From contig CM012953.1 of NCBI GenBank assembly GCA_000181795.3, forward strand, positions 14,614,183-14,678,182: a stretch of 64,000 nt of DNA. The letters are read 5' to 3'. Shown here piece by piece: positions 39,381 through 53,146 of the stretch. The stretch's first letter is position 1; each line of letters starts with the position of its first letter. The notes beneath the pieces are model-generated. The model was not told the origin of the DNA. It saw only the letters and a list, made by a program, of their open reading frames with translations, and did not search any database. The DNA is from Trichinella spiralis (lineage: Eukaryota; Nematoda; Enoplea; Trichinellida; Trichinellidae). Made by a program: the position numbers and the translations under genes.

Positions 39381-40005
39381 AATTTTAAGAAAAGAAAAAA
39401 TATCTTCTTTTTTGTTCTAAATTAAATGAGATTAACTGACTTTAGAGCTATCTAGCTGTAGGAGTCAGTCGGTGATATTGTGTTATTGTATAGAGAGAAA
39501 GAGAGACACAGGCAGCTAGCTTAAAAGCTAACCACAAAGCATAATTTAAAACAAATAAATGTACAATTGCTGCTGTACAAAAAATGAACCTTGTCATTAT
39601 TAAAACGGAATATTTTAAAATTATATATATACTTGGCATTAATTTCATAATATCAATTGTGAATTGCATATCAGTGAATAGTAAAATCAAAATTTAATGT
39701 AAACAGATAATAATCAATAATACAATCTGAAGTATTATTATTATTATTACATGAGTTTAAAATTCAAAGATTCAAGGATTATTTTAATATAAAAAGAATT
39801 TTATTAAGAAAACATCAAAAAATAGAAACTAAGCAATGATCTACAACAGCAAGTAAGTAAACCTAAAAAGAAAACAAAAAATAAACAGCACGAATAATAA
39901 CTAAACAAGTCAAATAACAGTCAGGGCATTAATGTGGGCCCATTGCCACCGCATACTACGATGATAACTACAGAGAAGCAATTCACAAAACAACCGGTCT
40001 AAAAT
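39381..40005. other. Convergent intergenic region between TANC and sarcoglycan
   Basis: Two genes end towards each other here. A minus-strand AATAAA (TTTATT at 39800-39805 on the plus strand) could serve the sarcoglycan gene. No coding sequence seen. Confidence 0.5.
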
Positions 40006-42663
40006 CTACTGAGCAGAAGGGTGTTGGCCAGTGTGAGCAAGAGATTTCATCGCACCATTTTCAACAAAATGTACATTCAAATCGCTGCCTTTCAACGTGG
40101 CAACTTCGGCGACGGTCTGCTTGCAGATCGGCTTGGCAATCAGCTTACTAGATGGAAGATTGACCAATTCAGAAGAATGTCGACGGAAAGAAAGCTGCCG
40201 TAACTGTTGCTGACTTTGTCGCAAATGCACATAATCGATCAACTGAGTTCTAATAAATTTGAACAAAAATTAAAAATCAAAATAACAAATAAGCAATTTC
40301 AATCTTTTTCGATCACACTACCTAGGAGTTTTGTAATCTCGCCAATGTTGACCTTCTCGACATCCGAAAAGCATCATGGACAAAATTAACAAAATGAATA
40401 ATAAAACCGCACTCGGTATGACTACAAAAAATATCCAATCTTGAAAATATGATCTTCCTAAACGGTTCGTGCTCGTAGGTCTGTATCGAACGTTGTCTGA
40501 AGAGGTGATGTACTCATGCATTGTATCATTGGTCCAAGCCGCGCCGAAGAGTTCGTTGTGACCAATCAGCACCCTGGAATTGGTTCCATTTTTTGTCAAG
40601 CTTAAAGGTTGTTCATGCAAACGCAATCGGCACCAATCAATCTGCAATTGCATTATTCAACATTCATACTACTACTGAATTCGTATATTAAAAATTTAAG
40701 AAAAGTTAAATACTTGAAACCGAGGTGCAAAAACGGGATTCAAAGAAACAATCTCATTGCGCTTGCAAGCGGCAGGATTTGCTTGCAATTCTTTCATCAA
40801 ATTCAAAACATTCTTCTGAAAACCGCCTGGCGCAACCATGGTCACTACAGTTCCGTCATGTTTGTCAGCAAGAGCTTTATTAACTGCAAATTTTGGTATA
40901 GACAATTTCAAGATTGTTGTGTGCTCTTTCAGTGAAGGAAAAGCTTTCATAACCAAGCTTTGCAAAAGCCTGAGAATGTTCTCATCGGCAAAAAATTGCC
41001 AAACATTATGATTCAATATCCACAGTTCAGCAGTCTCTACTCGATCATCTTTCGCATAAACTATAACATACATAATAATTAAAGAATTTCATTAAAATTC
41101 CATTACAAAGCCCTGCAGCTTTTCAAATAATCACAAAAAATGTTGTCCAATTGTTTAAAATTTACATCTTTCTCTTCCATAATTTTTGAAAGCATGCCAA
41201 ACATTTCGTAGCATTAATTAAATTGCTCTTCGTCAGTGTGAAGAAAAACATGACAGCTGCTTTATTTAAACAAATGAGTGCAATAACTTATAGTCCAAAA
41301 GAATTAAAGCAGATTGAATAAAAATATGCTGAACATGCACATGAAAGTCAACTTTCTATTCATAAATAAATAAATAAATAAGATTTATTAGCCATTTAAT
41401 ATAACATTCAGCATTGAATTCCATTTTTTATCATCTATCTGAAGTTTGTTTAAAGATAAATTTTCATAAATTGCAAATTTACCCGGATAAACAAATCATA
41501 ACGCCTGATAAACCAAATAAAATGATTAGTGGTAAGGATTCACTGTCAATTAATTCTGTAAATGAAAAAATAGTGACTGTTGAACAGAAAACTGATTTAA
41601 TAATAAGAGTGACTTCACAAGCTAGAAAAAAAAATCAGAATCTTTGGACTTTAAGTAAAAACTGCATTTCTCATTTGTCACATTTATCAAAATTGATAAC
41701 CACTCAAAGTGAATGCCAAATTATAATCATAATCATTTATATTAGTGAACAATTACTTACACATTTATATTTCAAATTAGAAAAATTATAGATGTAAGCA
41801 TCGTTGGAAAACAAAAATGAACAATTAACTCTCATTTAGAACAGATGTTGAGAAACTGGCACAAAATTCAAAAATTATTCCTAAATAATCTTAATAAAAA
41901 CCCTTTAATAAAATCACAGCACAACCTTTTCATGCAAATATTATTTTAAAATTCATAAACCATACATTTTTAATTTCACAGAAAGAACATTTATTCATAA
42001 CTTACTTCCTTTCGTAACTTTTATCCTCATCCGCTTGCGTGCAGTCTGGAATGTTTTCAGATTCAATGCAACAACCTGTGTAAAACTTTTACTTTTGATA
42101 CTTTGTATTGAATACTTATTTAAATACTTTTGAAACAGAAGAAAAACACTGCTTTAAAAAAGCAGTATAAAAACTCAAAGTTTCTTCTTAAATCTAAACC
42201 AAAGCAATGACAATTAAGTATTGAACTTATACTTTTCATGATAATAAATTAGAAAAATACAGTACAGCTCTATCAAAATTTCTATTGTACCAACTTACCA
42301 TAATGTTCTCGGTTATGTTTGATTCTGGATTGCCAAAAATGAACAAATCATAAGTCACTGGTGAATGAGTAACATGAAGCCAACTGGGTAGGTCAGGAAA
42401 ACCCTCTAAAGACACGCTGTAACGAATGGGCACTGCAATTTATTGGAAACAAATAATTATTATTCAACATTTCGTCATCCACAGAAAACCATACCACGTT
42501 GTTTAAAAAAAGATGTAGGCGAAATGGTGTGAAAGAAAATTTTCCCCTCGGAAACTATAAGATTTTCGATTACTTCTTCCTCTTCCAATTCTTTTTCTGG
42601 CAAAGACCGAACAAAAAGCAAAATGCTATTGCACACCACACAGAACAACAAACCTTTATACAT
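40006..42663 (-). CDS. SGCE: Alpha/epsilon-sarcoglycan ortholog, six exons
   Basis: A single-pass member of the dystrophin-associated sarcoglycan complex at the muscle cell membrane. Exons, minus strand: 42663-42495, 42432-42299, 42075-42006, 41060-40714, 40641-40322, 40249-40006; phases agree and give 427 residues (human SGCE 437). It has a signal peptide (1-20). The extracellular cadherin-like part includes YSVSLEGFPDLPSWL and the stretch FQTARKRMRIKV, matching the human FETARHNL region. A conserved Cys-bearing IDWCRLRL segment follows, then the transmembrane helix at about 309-332 (WIFFVVIPSAVLLFILLILS). The cytoplasmic tail begins CREG and contains YKTPRTQLIDYVHLRQSQ, which aligns with the human MQTPDIQLVHHS region. 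A splice-acceptor-like site lies 19 bases before the ATG. BUB3 ends only 186 bases upstream on the same strand, so co-transcription is possible. Confidence 0.92.
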
Positions 42664-42849
42664 TTCAGTAAATTATATTAATCTAAAGCAATGGACAGTT
42701 TTTTAATTGAAATAACACTGCGACAAAAACGTAAAATAAGCTATTCGCTGAGACTAGCACAAGTTCATTAGAAGAAAAACAATCTTAAGCATTTTCTCAA
42801 TTATTTAATGAAAATGAAAAACTAAGTATATAAAATAATTTTAAAAAAT

Positions 42850-44103
42850 TTATGATTCAACGATTTGGCGTGTGTCCGCTTCGGTGACTTTTCGAATGTA
42901 AATGCAATCTTCAGGAACTGCTAATCCTTTGTCCAAATATTCATACTGATAAGAGGATGCTATTGCCAAAGAATCACCATCAGAACTGAAGTCCAAGGAA
43001 ATTATGCTAGACGGATACCTAAAATAAACATTTAAATTTGAAAAATACTTAGCATAGAAAAGCAAAGTAAAAACAAATTAAAGCATACTTGTGGTATTGA
43101 GAAAGACGTTTCTTTATAAATGGATCCCAGATGTTAACGTATCCATCTGAGCCGCCAGATGCAAACGTACCAGATGAGTGAAATGCAATAGATAAAACAG
43201 GGTAAACCATCTCTTGACCAGTTTCTGCATCTTTCAATCGATGACATTTAAAAGCATATTTTCGTTTCTGCACCTCTGGATCTGGATCAATGAATTCCAC
43301 AGCAATGCGCCCTAAACAATTTTACAAATTGCATTACGAAAACCGAATAATAACATAGCTATTTTATAACCTTCAATAGAAGACACGACGAAACCTTCCG
43401 TGTCTGGAAAAGATTTTATGCAACGCGTTTGATATTTCAAAGAAGATTCACGCTGTTGCTCAGGGCCAACGGAAAAATTTCGAAAATTCCACAACCAGAC
43501 TTTTCTCATTGCAGTGCCAACAATCAAGCGATCACCGCAAACGTCCATTGTGTAAACACGTTCAGGTTGATTATAACAGCCAATACATCGTCCAACACGA
43601 TAATCCCAAATTTTAATAGTCTTATCCCAACTGCCAGACACTACAAGTCCATGATTCTGATTATAACTTAAACATCGAACAGGCATTTCGTGAGCACCAA
43701 GGATAGCTTCTAAAAGAATTTATTTAAAGAGAAAATAAGATAAATATTCAATTTACCGCAATGGTTTTCAAAATCATAAAACTTGACAAATTTATCCAAG
43801 CCGCAACTGCAGCATCTGTTCGCATCCTGTAAAATCAAATTGATTAACACTTATTTTATTCATTCAAATACTCACTATAAATAAGCAATCCAAAACTGCA
43901 GCATTATGATTGTAAGAGCTGAGAACAAAATTTGTCGATGCACTGGACAATTCGTACAAACGTACGCTGCAATCCCAAGAAGATACTAACAGATGTTTGG
44001 AAGAATTGGGCGCAAAATGAACGCTTGTAATTCCATCTGATGGTGGATTATTCAAGCGATACTCATTGGGAGCAGCAATAAAATGTGGTTCAGTGCTAGA
44101 CAT
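42850..44103 (-). CDS. BUB3: BUB3 spindle-assembly checkpoint WD40 protein, five exons
   Basis: BUB3 is a seven-bladed beta-propeller that recruits BUB1/BUBR1 to kinetochores by binding their GLEBS motifs and phospho-MELT repeats of KNL1. Exons, minus strand: 44103-43876, 43826-43757, 43709-43371, 43311-43089, 43018-42850; in-frame junctions give 342 residues (human 328). Diagnostic stretches are [77 protein letters not shown] and [16 protein letters not shown]. The [10 protein letters not shown] block separates it from the paralog RAE1. A TTTAATCTTAG acceptor-like site lies six bases before the ATG, suggesting trans-splicing or a 5' UTR intron. The gene is divergent from the one at 47.2 kb. 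Very secure. Confidence 0.97.
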
Positions 44104-44790
44104 TTCTGCCTAAGATTAAACAAGAAAACTTCATGTTAAATTGCACATTTCAAATATGATATACTCAACAAAACCCATGACCTAGTATTTAAGAAAAAAA
44201 AATATTTCACATACATGAATTCAAAATTAACGTTAAATGATAAAAAAAAGACTACACATACCACAAAACATAAGTTCGGGTTGAATACAGTAAGCCTCCA
44301 AAAGTTCAAAAACAACTACCGTATTATAAGAAAATCAAGTAACAAAAAATTTAAATTTTTGTTGAAAAAGTAAAGCAAAAAATGATCAATACGTATTTAA
44401 CACAAATAAAATTATGAGCAATTTAAAAACCTGTACAGTCTTGAAAATTAACTCCAAGCTAAATGGTTATTGAATTACTGAATTTTACAGCTAGCGCCCT
44501 TGCGCAGATCTGCAGCTTCAATAGCTAAATCTTGTCAGATTGGTGTAACGGCTCATTTACTAGTTTTTTTCATTTATCATTTTGCTGTTTGTCTGAGCTT
44601 TATATTCATTTTAGCTGTTCGTTGCTGTTGTTCAATTTTATTTGATCTTCATTATTTTTAAAATAGAAAATACAGTTTGTATTTTAAAATGATAAATAGC
44701 ACAGCAAAAAAATCAAAACAAATGCATCAAACAGAATCAAAATTTGAAACTGACTGAAAATAATTTTAGCAATTACAGCTGTATTGTAGC
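44104..44790. other. BUB3 upstream region
   Basis: Presumed promoter region of BUB3. No coding sequence was recognised, and there is only AT-rich DNA up to the LTR-like repeat that begins near 44791. Confidence 0.45.
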
Positions 44791-45571
44791 TGATTTGGTC
44801 TACTTGGGGACAAATTTTCACCGCCTTTTTTTACTGGTCGTTGAACGCGCTATCTTATTGGACCTTCAATTCGTCGTCTTATTGGTTTCCCTTATCTAAT
44901 TGCTCATTGATTCAAACTCTTCAGTTGTGATTAGCTGCAATATTTTTTCATTTCATTGGTTCAAATATTCCATTTAGGATTACGTAACTTTAATAGTAGT
45001 GACGTAACGGTCTAGTACCGATTTCCCTCCTGATATATAAATCTGCTCCCACTTTTTGTAAATAAATTTGTTGCCTGTTGAAATATATCAAGATTGGATG
45101 TTAACTTCCGGGTGTAATCTGTTTGAAAAATCTGGAATGTTGTAGCAACACTTCCAATTTCCGGGTTACAAATGGCACTAATGCTAACGTTACGCGTTAG
45201 CTCGCAATTTCACTTAATTTTACGCATGATTTCACGCATGTGCCTTTGTCAAACATTGTTCGCGTTTCCCATCACATCACATATGTTGGTTGGTAAAGGC
45301 GATTTTAATACAAAGGGAAAGTCAAGAAGTGATAAATTGTCCACAGCTGCAGTTCTGAGTTAAAATTTGGACTGGCAATTGTTAATTTTTGTTAGCATCA
45401 AAATACTTTTCTGATTTTTCTGCCTGTTCTCTGAAAATTTTTCTGGTTTGCAAACGATTTTTATCTTTAATCTTTCCAATGTTTCTTTTGCTCCTGTTCA
45501 CCAGAGTTGATTTGGTCTACTTAGGGACAAATTTTCACCGCCTTTTTTTACTGGTCGTTCAACGCGCTGTT
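44791..45571 (+). mobile_element. Short LTR-type element remnant (TRIM-like), with a truncated second terminal repeat
   Basis: A segment starting near 44791 has LTR-like features in order: a CCAAT-type region, a TATATAA box (about 45035), an AATAAA (about 45060) and then a PBS-like boundary region near 45150. Its first 65 bases recur in direct orientation at about 45508-45571, so terminal repeats bracket a roughly 350-base non-coding interior. That is the layout of a small non-autonomous LTR element. It encodes no protein and is broken at its right end. A third, inverted copy is at 55061-55281. Divergence between copies suggests an old insertion. The family is not determined. Confidence 0.5.
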
Positions 45572-47110
45572 AGCTCACAAAATTGCTGTTATTTTGAAAT
45601 TTATAGAAATATTTTAATGACTATAATATTCATCATTAATAATTCACATTTTTGAAATTGGTATTTTCTTTCATTACTGTAATTTCGGGAATGTTTAATG
45701 TATGACAGAGCTAACCGTATTATTTGCTTGATTATTTTTTTTCAAGCAGTCTACGATAAATAAAGATAAAAGTGTTATTTTTATAATCACAGTTTTTTGA
45801 ATGTCAATTTATATTTTAGTTGAAACAATTTCGAAAGCAACAGAAAACAAATTAAATTAAAATGAAGCAACATTAAAAAGGATAAACATTGGAACGTCAA
45901 TGAAATTCTTAATTATTTTCAGTTTTGCAAGCAAACGTTATCTAATTAGTTATAACAACATTATGTTGCAGATATTTTGAATGCCCTCAATAAACACAAA
46001 TATTTAATTTTAATGAGAGCTGAATGATGAATACCATTCAAAACCTATTATGAAGCAGAAATTCAACTATTCACTTTAGTCGAACGAGGGTTTTAAAAAA
46101 GTAAATAAACAAACAAGAACTATAAAAGCAAAAATATTACGCAAACAGCATAAAATAGCGAACGTATAAAAAGAAAACTGTATTAAACGCGTGGTTTTCA
46201 GCACAAGTTTGGATCAGTAATCGTAGTTACTCTGAACGTGGAATTTCGAAATGGTCGACAAGAGATGATTCAGGTGCACTAAAAATTGCCATTAAATTCT
46301 GTTCATTTAAATTCAATTCAATTTTGACTTTTTTGTGCACAGCCTGAAGCCAATGTTTCGCAAGTTGTTTGTGCCAAGTCACATGTCTTTGGTTGGAAAA
46401 ATTAGTCAACCTGGAACCCAATTTAACTAAGATCAGAGATTCAGATGAGAATGAAAAACAACTTTCAATTCAGAAAACATATATTATAAATGCAGCCGTA
46501 TAACATTAATTATAATTGTTTAGATAATAAAAGATACAGGCACCTAGTATTAGCACTTGTTTAGAGAAATGTTTACAAGGCTGTTGGACTCAGGACTCGA
46601 TGACAATGTACAGAGCACAGTGACCGTGTGAAACATTCTTAAAAAATTTTTAGTCTTGCTTGATTTGATACATATGAAAAAATTTTAACTTCAAACATGC
46701 TGAATGAGCAGAAATTTGAAAATGATTCATAAATCACGTGCAGTGATTTGATGAAAATTATAACAGTATATCAAAACTGACGGTAAAAGAGAGTATAAAA
46801 AATTAGCAGTATTAATTTAATAGCACATACGCCTTGTAAAAAAAATCAGGAATACATTATTCAGTGGTAAAATTTGCTCAATAATGCTGAATAATTTGGT
46901 CATTTATAGGCAATACATGTGAAGTTATCAGAATGTATAATAAAAATTTTGCAAAGTTGTTGATTTAAAATAAATTTTCATAAACTTCAGTAGTATTTTA
47001 TGATCATCAGTATACTTGATTAACTTGATTATACTTTATTTGTGACACTGTACTCGACAGGTAAGGTAATTCATATTCAAATTCATACTGCCAGTGCTGA
47101 CGGTTTCCGT
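45572..47110. other. Intergenic, one possible minus-strand coding segment
   Basis: Mostly non-coding. A minus-strand segment at 46227-46430 looks coding (separate entry). A strong donor (CAG/GTAAGG) at 47059/47060 on the plus strand could end a 5' UTR exon of the gene at 47240. Confidence 0.4.
46227..46430 (-). other. Unassigned coding-like segment, minus strand
   Basis: The minus strand carries about 64 codons ending at a stop (46227-46229), with balanced composition: LTNFSNQRHVTWHKQLAKHW, then FSAPESSLVDHFEIPRSE. It follows acceptor-like AG sites (CTGATCTTAG, GGGTTCCAG). It could be the last exon of a small gene whose start lies between here and 47.11 kb, but I could not build a phase-consistent model. 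No family was recognised. Confidence 0.3.
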
Positions 47111-47239
47111 TCTGGAAAAATTAGGTAAAAATGAAATCAATAAAAATTGGTGAAGTAAACAATATACAAATGTTGAAGTATTTTTTATATATAGGGCTTT
47201 CAACAAGTGCTGTGGAAGTTTAAGCTGTGGTTATCAATA

Positions 47240-48082
47240 ATGAACTCCAGTAGAGATTCGAAAGAAAACAAACTACGACCACTGGCGAATAGGAACCATA
47301 ATTTAGAAGAAAATGTTATCACGGTGAATTTATACGAACGTTATAGTTTATGCTCTGAGATCACCGATGAACGATTATGTAATGTTGCTTCAACGTGGAT
47401 GTTGGATGAATCGCTGATTCGAGGAATTGATATCGAAAAAATTTTGGGCCCTACAAAATTCCAAGAAATGCCAAGTCGTTCCAGAGATCCAGGTAATGTT
47501 AGAATGATGCAAAATCCGGAGTTGGAAGATAAGAAGAACGAGTGTTATTGGTTTTGCGTGGAAATGGGTTTTTCCTGCAAGCGCGAAGAGATAAAGTTAG
47601 CTCTGGAAAGCGTACAGCGACAGATGGGCACGCAATTGTCGGAAAAAATTTCCGAATTTCTATCCGAATTGATTGTCGGCACGTCGAAGAGTTCTACAAT
47701 TCCAAAATTAGTGAGAGTGAATTTTTTTCTGCACGAGCTCTCGTATTCGTACAGGGATAAGTTTCTATTCAGCCTCAGAAAAATTATTCCTATATCCAAC
47801 AAATCTGAAATTGTTCGCTTTCCTTCTGTTGTGACCAACGGTCTACGTCCCAAAAAGTACATTCTATTTTCCAGTTTTTCCTTTCCCCTGCATTTAAAGA
47901 AGAATTCTGAAGTTACAGCGTCTTGTTCACATATTGAAAGTGATGCTGTGATAATTGAACCAGATGAAAGTGTAGTATCTGAAACTGGAATTCCATCTTT
48001 CTGCGGAAAATGCAAAACATTTTTTTTCTCTGTTTCGTCAGAATCTTTGCAAGACCAGGACGATGACGAAAAAGAAAATTGA
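47240..48082 (+). CDS. Single-exon protein with a possible LIN37-like motif
   Basis: An open frame of 280 codons, far longer than chance in this composition. The ATG at 47240 is preceded by an acceptor-like TATATATAG at 47194, and a 5' UTR exon may end at the strong donor at 47059/47060. Residues about 25-60 read VITVNLYERYS, then LCNVASTWM. This is spaced like the LIN37 signature (VIKLFDRS, then LYPICRAWM) of the DREAM/MuvB cell-cycle repressor complex. The remainder (Cys/Glu-rich centre, hydrophobic-basic patch, acidic C-terminus) matches nothing that I know, including the C-terminal part of LIN37. The gene is likely real; the LIN37 link is an inference from one motif. PSMC5 starts 876 bases downstream on the same strand. 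Confidence 0.6.
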   Translation: MNSSRDSKENKLRPLANRNHNLEENVITVNLYERYSLCSEITDERLCNVASTWMLDESLIRGIDIEKILGPTKFQEMPSRSRDPGNVRMMQNPELEDKKNECYWFCVEMGFSCKREEIKLALESVQRQMGTQLSEKISEFLSELIVGTSKSSTIPKLVRVNFFLHELSYSYRDKFLFSLRKIIPISNKSEIVRFPSVVTNGLRPKKYILFSSFSFPLHLKKNSEVTASCSHIESDAVIIEPDESVVSETGIPSFCGKCKTFFFSVSSESLQDQDDDEKEN

Positions 48083-48958
48083 TTTTTATTTTATTCATAA
48101 AATGGAATTGCTGCGAGTTGTTTTTAAAAACATTTTTCTCACTATTCATATTTCGACTGTAATACTTGCAATAGGCAACAAAGCGGTGAGTTTGTTTTAT
48201 GCACTGTTTTACTTTTTTTTTTACTATTGTTCATTTCACTGTCAACAGAAAATTACGTTTTTCAGTTTATTTCAAATCACTTTGCCGAATATGTTTATTG
48301 GAAAGTTTATGCAATTCTTAATCATTTACATATGCTTCATTTGAAAGTAAACTATTTTCTCTACTTGTGAAACAAAATTGTTTAACTCTGTTATTTGGGT
48401 AGAAAAATATATCAATTTGAAAAAAGCAAATTCAACTTCTCAATGCAAGTCAACAAGCATTGTTAATTCACATAAAAATTTTAAAAAAATATAAAAAATC
48501 TAATATATTAAATTGAATATTTTACGTTATACAATGATAAAATGAGTAGCAGGAATAAATGATAAACATTTCATACTGTGATATTCAGTCAATGTTATGT
48601 TGGTGTAGCATGTAAAAAATACGTTTCTATTCAGTTTTACTTGCATAATTTTTATATTTGAATAAATTAAGGTAAAAAAATAATATTTTTGGAATTTATT
48701 TGCACCCAATTTGGAATAAAACGAACCAAAGCATTTGAAAAATAAAGTTTTAACCGTTTTTTAATATTATGTTTAGAATTAATTTAAAAAACAAAATTTT
48801 ATTACCTTTCAACTCTAAAATGAAAGTTCTTCAAAAAAGTTTATTTTATTTTATAAAGTTCAAGATACTTGTATTTATTTTATTTAAATTATACTTGCAT
48901 TACATACAAGTACTGTATCATTAACTGCCTGTTACTTGTCGAATTACTGCGAAGCATC
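48083..48958. other. Intergenic between the 47.2 kb gene and PSMC5
   Basis: AT-rich sequence. A 93-codon frame at 48063-48344 overlaps the preceding stop; it is hydrophobic and judged to be chance. It contains the presumed PSMC5 promoter. Confidence 0.45.
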
Positions 48959-51251
<2,293 letters not shown>

Positions 51252-51398
51252 TATTCTTTTCAGTTTTTTAATAGCGTTTTTCTTATATTGTTAACAACAC
51301 TTTGTAATGAAAATTAGGAAGCAATGAATTCTGCATAAAGTGGGAAAAATACGAAAATTCTAATTTTGTAAGCAGCTCGTACTGTTTATTGCATGAAC

Positions 51399-51404
51399 AA
51401 TAAA
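51399..51404 (+). promoter_or_regulatory. Poly(A) signal of PSMC5
   Basis: AATAAA lies about 150 bases after the PSMC5 stop codon. Confidence 0.7.
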
Positions 51405-51727
51405 TATACAATATTTTGATTCAAACATATATCAGAGTAATCTGAATTTTCAAACAAATGAAATATATCAAAATTGTTTAATATTTCAAAAAGCGACTTG
51501 CATTTTCAGTATTATGAATTTAAAAGAAGCAAAGCAAATGGACAAATAGACCCGTGTCGTAACTTTCTTTGCAGAGTGCGCTTAATGAACTGAAAAAGTT
51601 TTACAAAACAGACTTTAATGTTGTTTGTTGATAAAATAAACAATGTGGCGCTGATTTTTATTTTCAAATTGATGTATATACGAGTTATTTTTCGCTCAAA
51701 GCAAGCAATAGATACAAGTATGGGCTT

Positions 51728-51729
<2 letters not shown>

Positions 51730-51761
<32 letters not shown>

Positions 51762-51795
51762 AAGTAAGTATTTTGTAAAGTATATATATATATAT
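51730..51795. repeat. (AT)n microsatellite, two runs
   Basis: Two AT runs (51730-51758 and 51780-51795) are separated by a short unique stretch. Confidence 0.9.
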
Positions 51796-51902
51796 TGCAT
51801 TGTATCTGTATTGTTTATTTTTTCATCGTAATTTCATCCTCTTACTTTTCTCAATCTGAGAACAACAGAATTATTATAAAACAGTCAAAAGGTTAGAAAA
51901 AA

Positions 51903-51970
51903 AATTTGACAAATAGAATGAAATAAAATTTGACAAATAGAATAAAATAAGATTTGACAAATAAAATGCA
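51903..51970. repeat. Three-copy 24-base tandem repeat
   Basis: TTTGACAAATA recurs at 51905, 51929 and 51953, a period of exactly 24 bases, with small changes between copies. It sits immediately left of the retroelement debris. Confidence 0.85.
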
Positions 51971-52028
51971 GAAGAGTGACAACAAATGAAATTTAGAGGT
52001 GCGCTTCAGAGCAACAACCAATGAAATT

Positions 52029-52340
52029 TTACTGCGAAAAAGTGGGCGGAGTCAGTGGAGAAATCGGGTCTATCCCCTTTCGCAGTCTGAAGGTCTTTCG
52101 ATACTTCGACCAATCTTCAGTTGCTCTCCGCGTTTCATTCTCTTCCAGGTTCTGCAACAGCTCAGTCAGGAGTGCCTCAGTATCGAGATACAGACGCTCA
52201 GAAATTGAGATCTGATCCTCAATCTCGTATGCGTTAACGGAGGCGATGCATAGCTCATCCAGCTCTTTTAGGAGCGCATTCGGCAGATTCAGGTTCGCCG
52301 CCAGTTTTTTCGACCTTGCTCTGGCAGCTGAAGCCGTCAT
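52029..52340 (-). mobile_element. Possible Gag-like N-terminal remnant of an LTR retroelement
   Basis: A 103-codon minus-strand frame is rich in Ala, Leu, Glu and Arg with helical character (opens MTASAARARSKKLAANLNL). This resembles the N-terminal part of Gag-type polyproteins of LTR elements, and it lies beside clear retroelement pieces. No capsid knuckle or protease was found next to it. Family is uncertain (BEL/Pao or Gypsy), and the fragment is broken. It could also be an unrelated captured coding piece. Confidence 0.3.
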
Positions 52341-52536
52341 TACTTCACTGTCCGTAGGATGCTTGCTTCACGAAAGATCCGGCTCAGAGGACCAGAAAAT
52401 GTACGGACAAACGGCTTATGAAGGTAGCGATGCTCAGGTTCGGTGGTCTGACAACACTTTTGTCAGATGGGAAGTAGTGGACTGTATTCGACTCAAGACA
52501 CGGACAGAGGGAAATTCACGCTGCACGCAAGATCTC

Positions 52537-52742
52537 AAAAGCAGAGAAAAAACTCGTCAGGTGTTTCAAGAAAAACGTGATTGTGTGAAATTTAAAAAAA
52601 AGAAAATGCGAAACTAAAGATGCACACACTACATTTGAAAACATAACTGAAAACTCTGGAAGAGAAAGCATTTCCCCGAAAAAATGTATCACCCGCAAAA
52701 TCATTGCAATGAGTAACGGTATTGTGAAGCAGTGTGTAACAG
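52537..52742 (+). pseudogene. Truncated copy of the C/EBP-like bZIP gene
   Basis: The stretch matches the second half of the intact minus-strand gene at 58861-59157 (basic-region end, leucine zipper, stop codon and about 25 bases beyond), with many substitutions and small indels. It begins abruptly at the sequence for SREKTRQVFQEK and carries a frameshift after VKF plus later in-frame stops, so it is dead. It lies in the opposite orientation to its source, 6 kb away, between Gag-like and integrase remnants. There is no poly(A) tail at its right end. Likely origins are 5'-truncated retroposition, or capture and transport by a retroelement. Confidence 0.85.
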
Positions 52743-53082
52743 TACCGGATAGCAGATGAGGCCTATTGTATTCCAGAGTCAACGAAGGAAAATCAGGAAA
52801 GGCCGAGTTGATCATGGACCACGATATCGTAGCACTCAGCTACCGTTGCAGCATTTAGACCTGACGATCGGTGGCGAAGTACGGTAGTGCGGAGGCACGT
52901 GGCATATTGGTGGTGCGCGATTTTGGTGTGAGTCGGTTGTGTTGTGATTTTTTTTGTGGTGATTGTTAGTAGCATGGTGTAATAAATATCTGAAATGATT
53001 GTTTGGGGGTCGTTTTGTAAATAATTTACCACACATGTCTTCCTCAAGAAGAGTAGTTGGCCGTAAGATCAATTCGGACGGT

Positions 53083-53146
53083 GAAAGAGAGAGGGAGAGA
53101 GGGAGAGAGAGAGATAGAGAGAGGGAGAGAGAGACAGAGAGAGAAA
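53083..53146. repeat. (GA)n-rich low-complexity tract
   Basis: About 60 bases of almost pure purine GA/GGGA repeats. Confidence 0.9.

Noticed and set aside
47545-48015. 156-codon minus-strand open frame
   Set aside because: It lies wholly antisense to the 47.2 kb gene, whose frame is longer and better composed; a mirror frame.
52246-52617. 123-codon plus-strand frame reaching into the bZIP copy
   Set aside because: Chance fusion of antisense Gag-like sequence with the dead bZIP fragment; not a gene.
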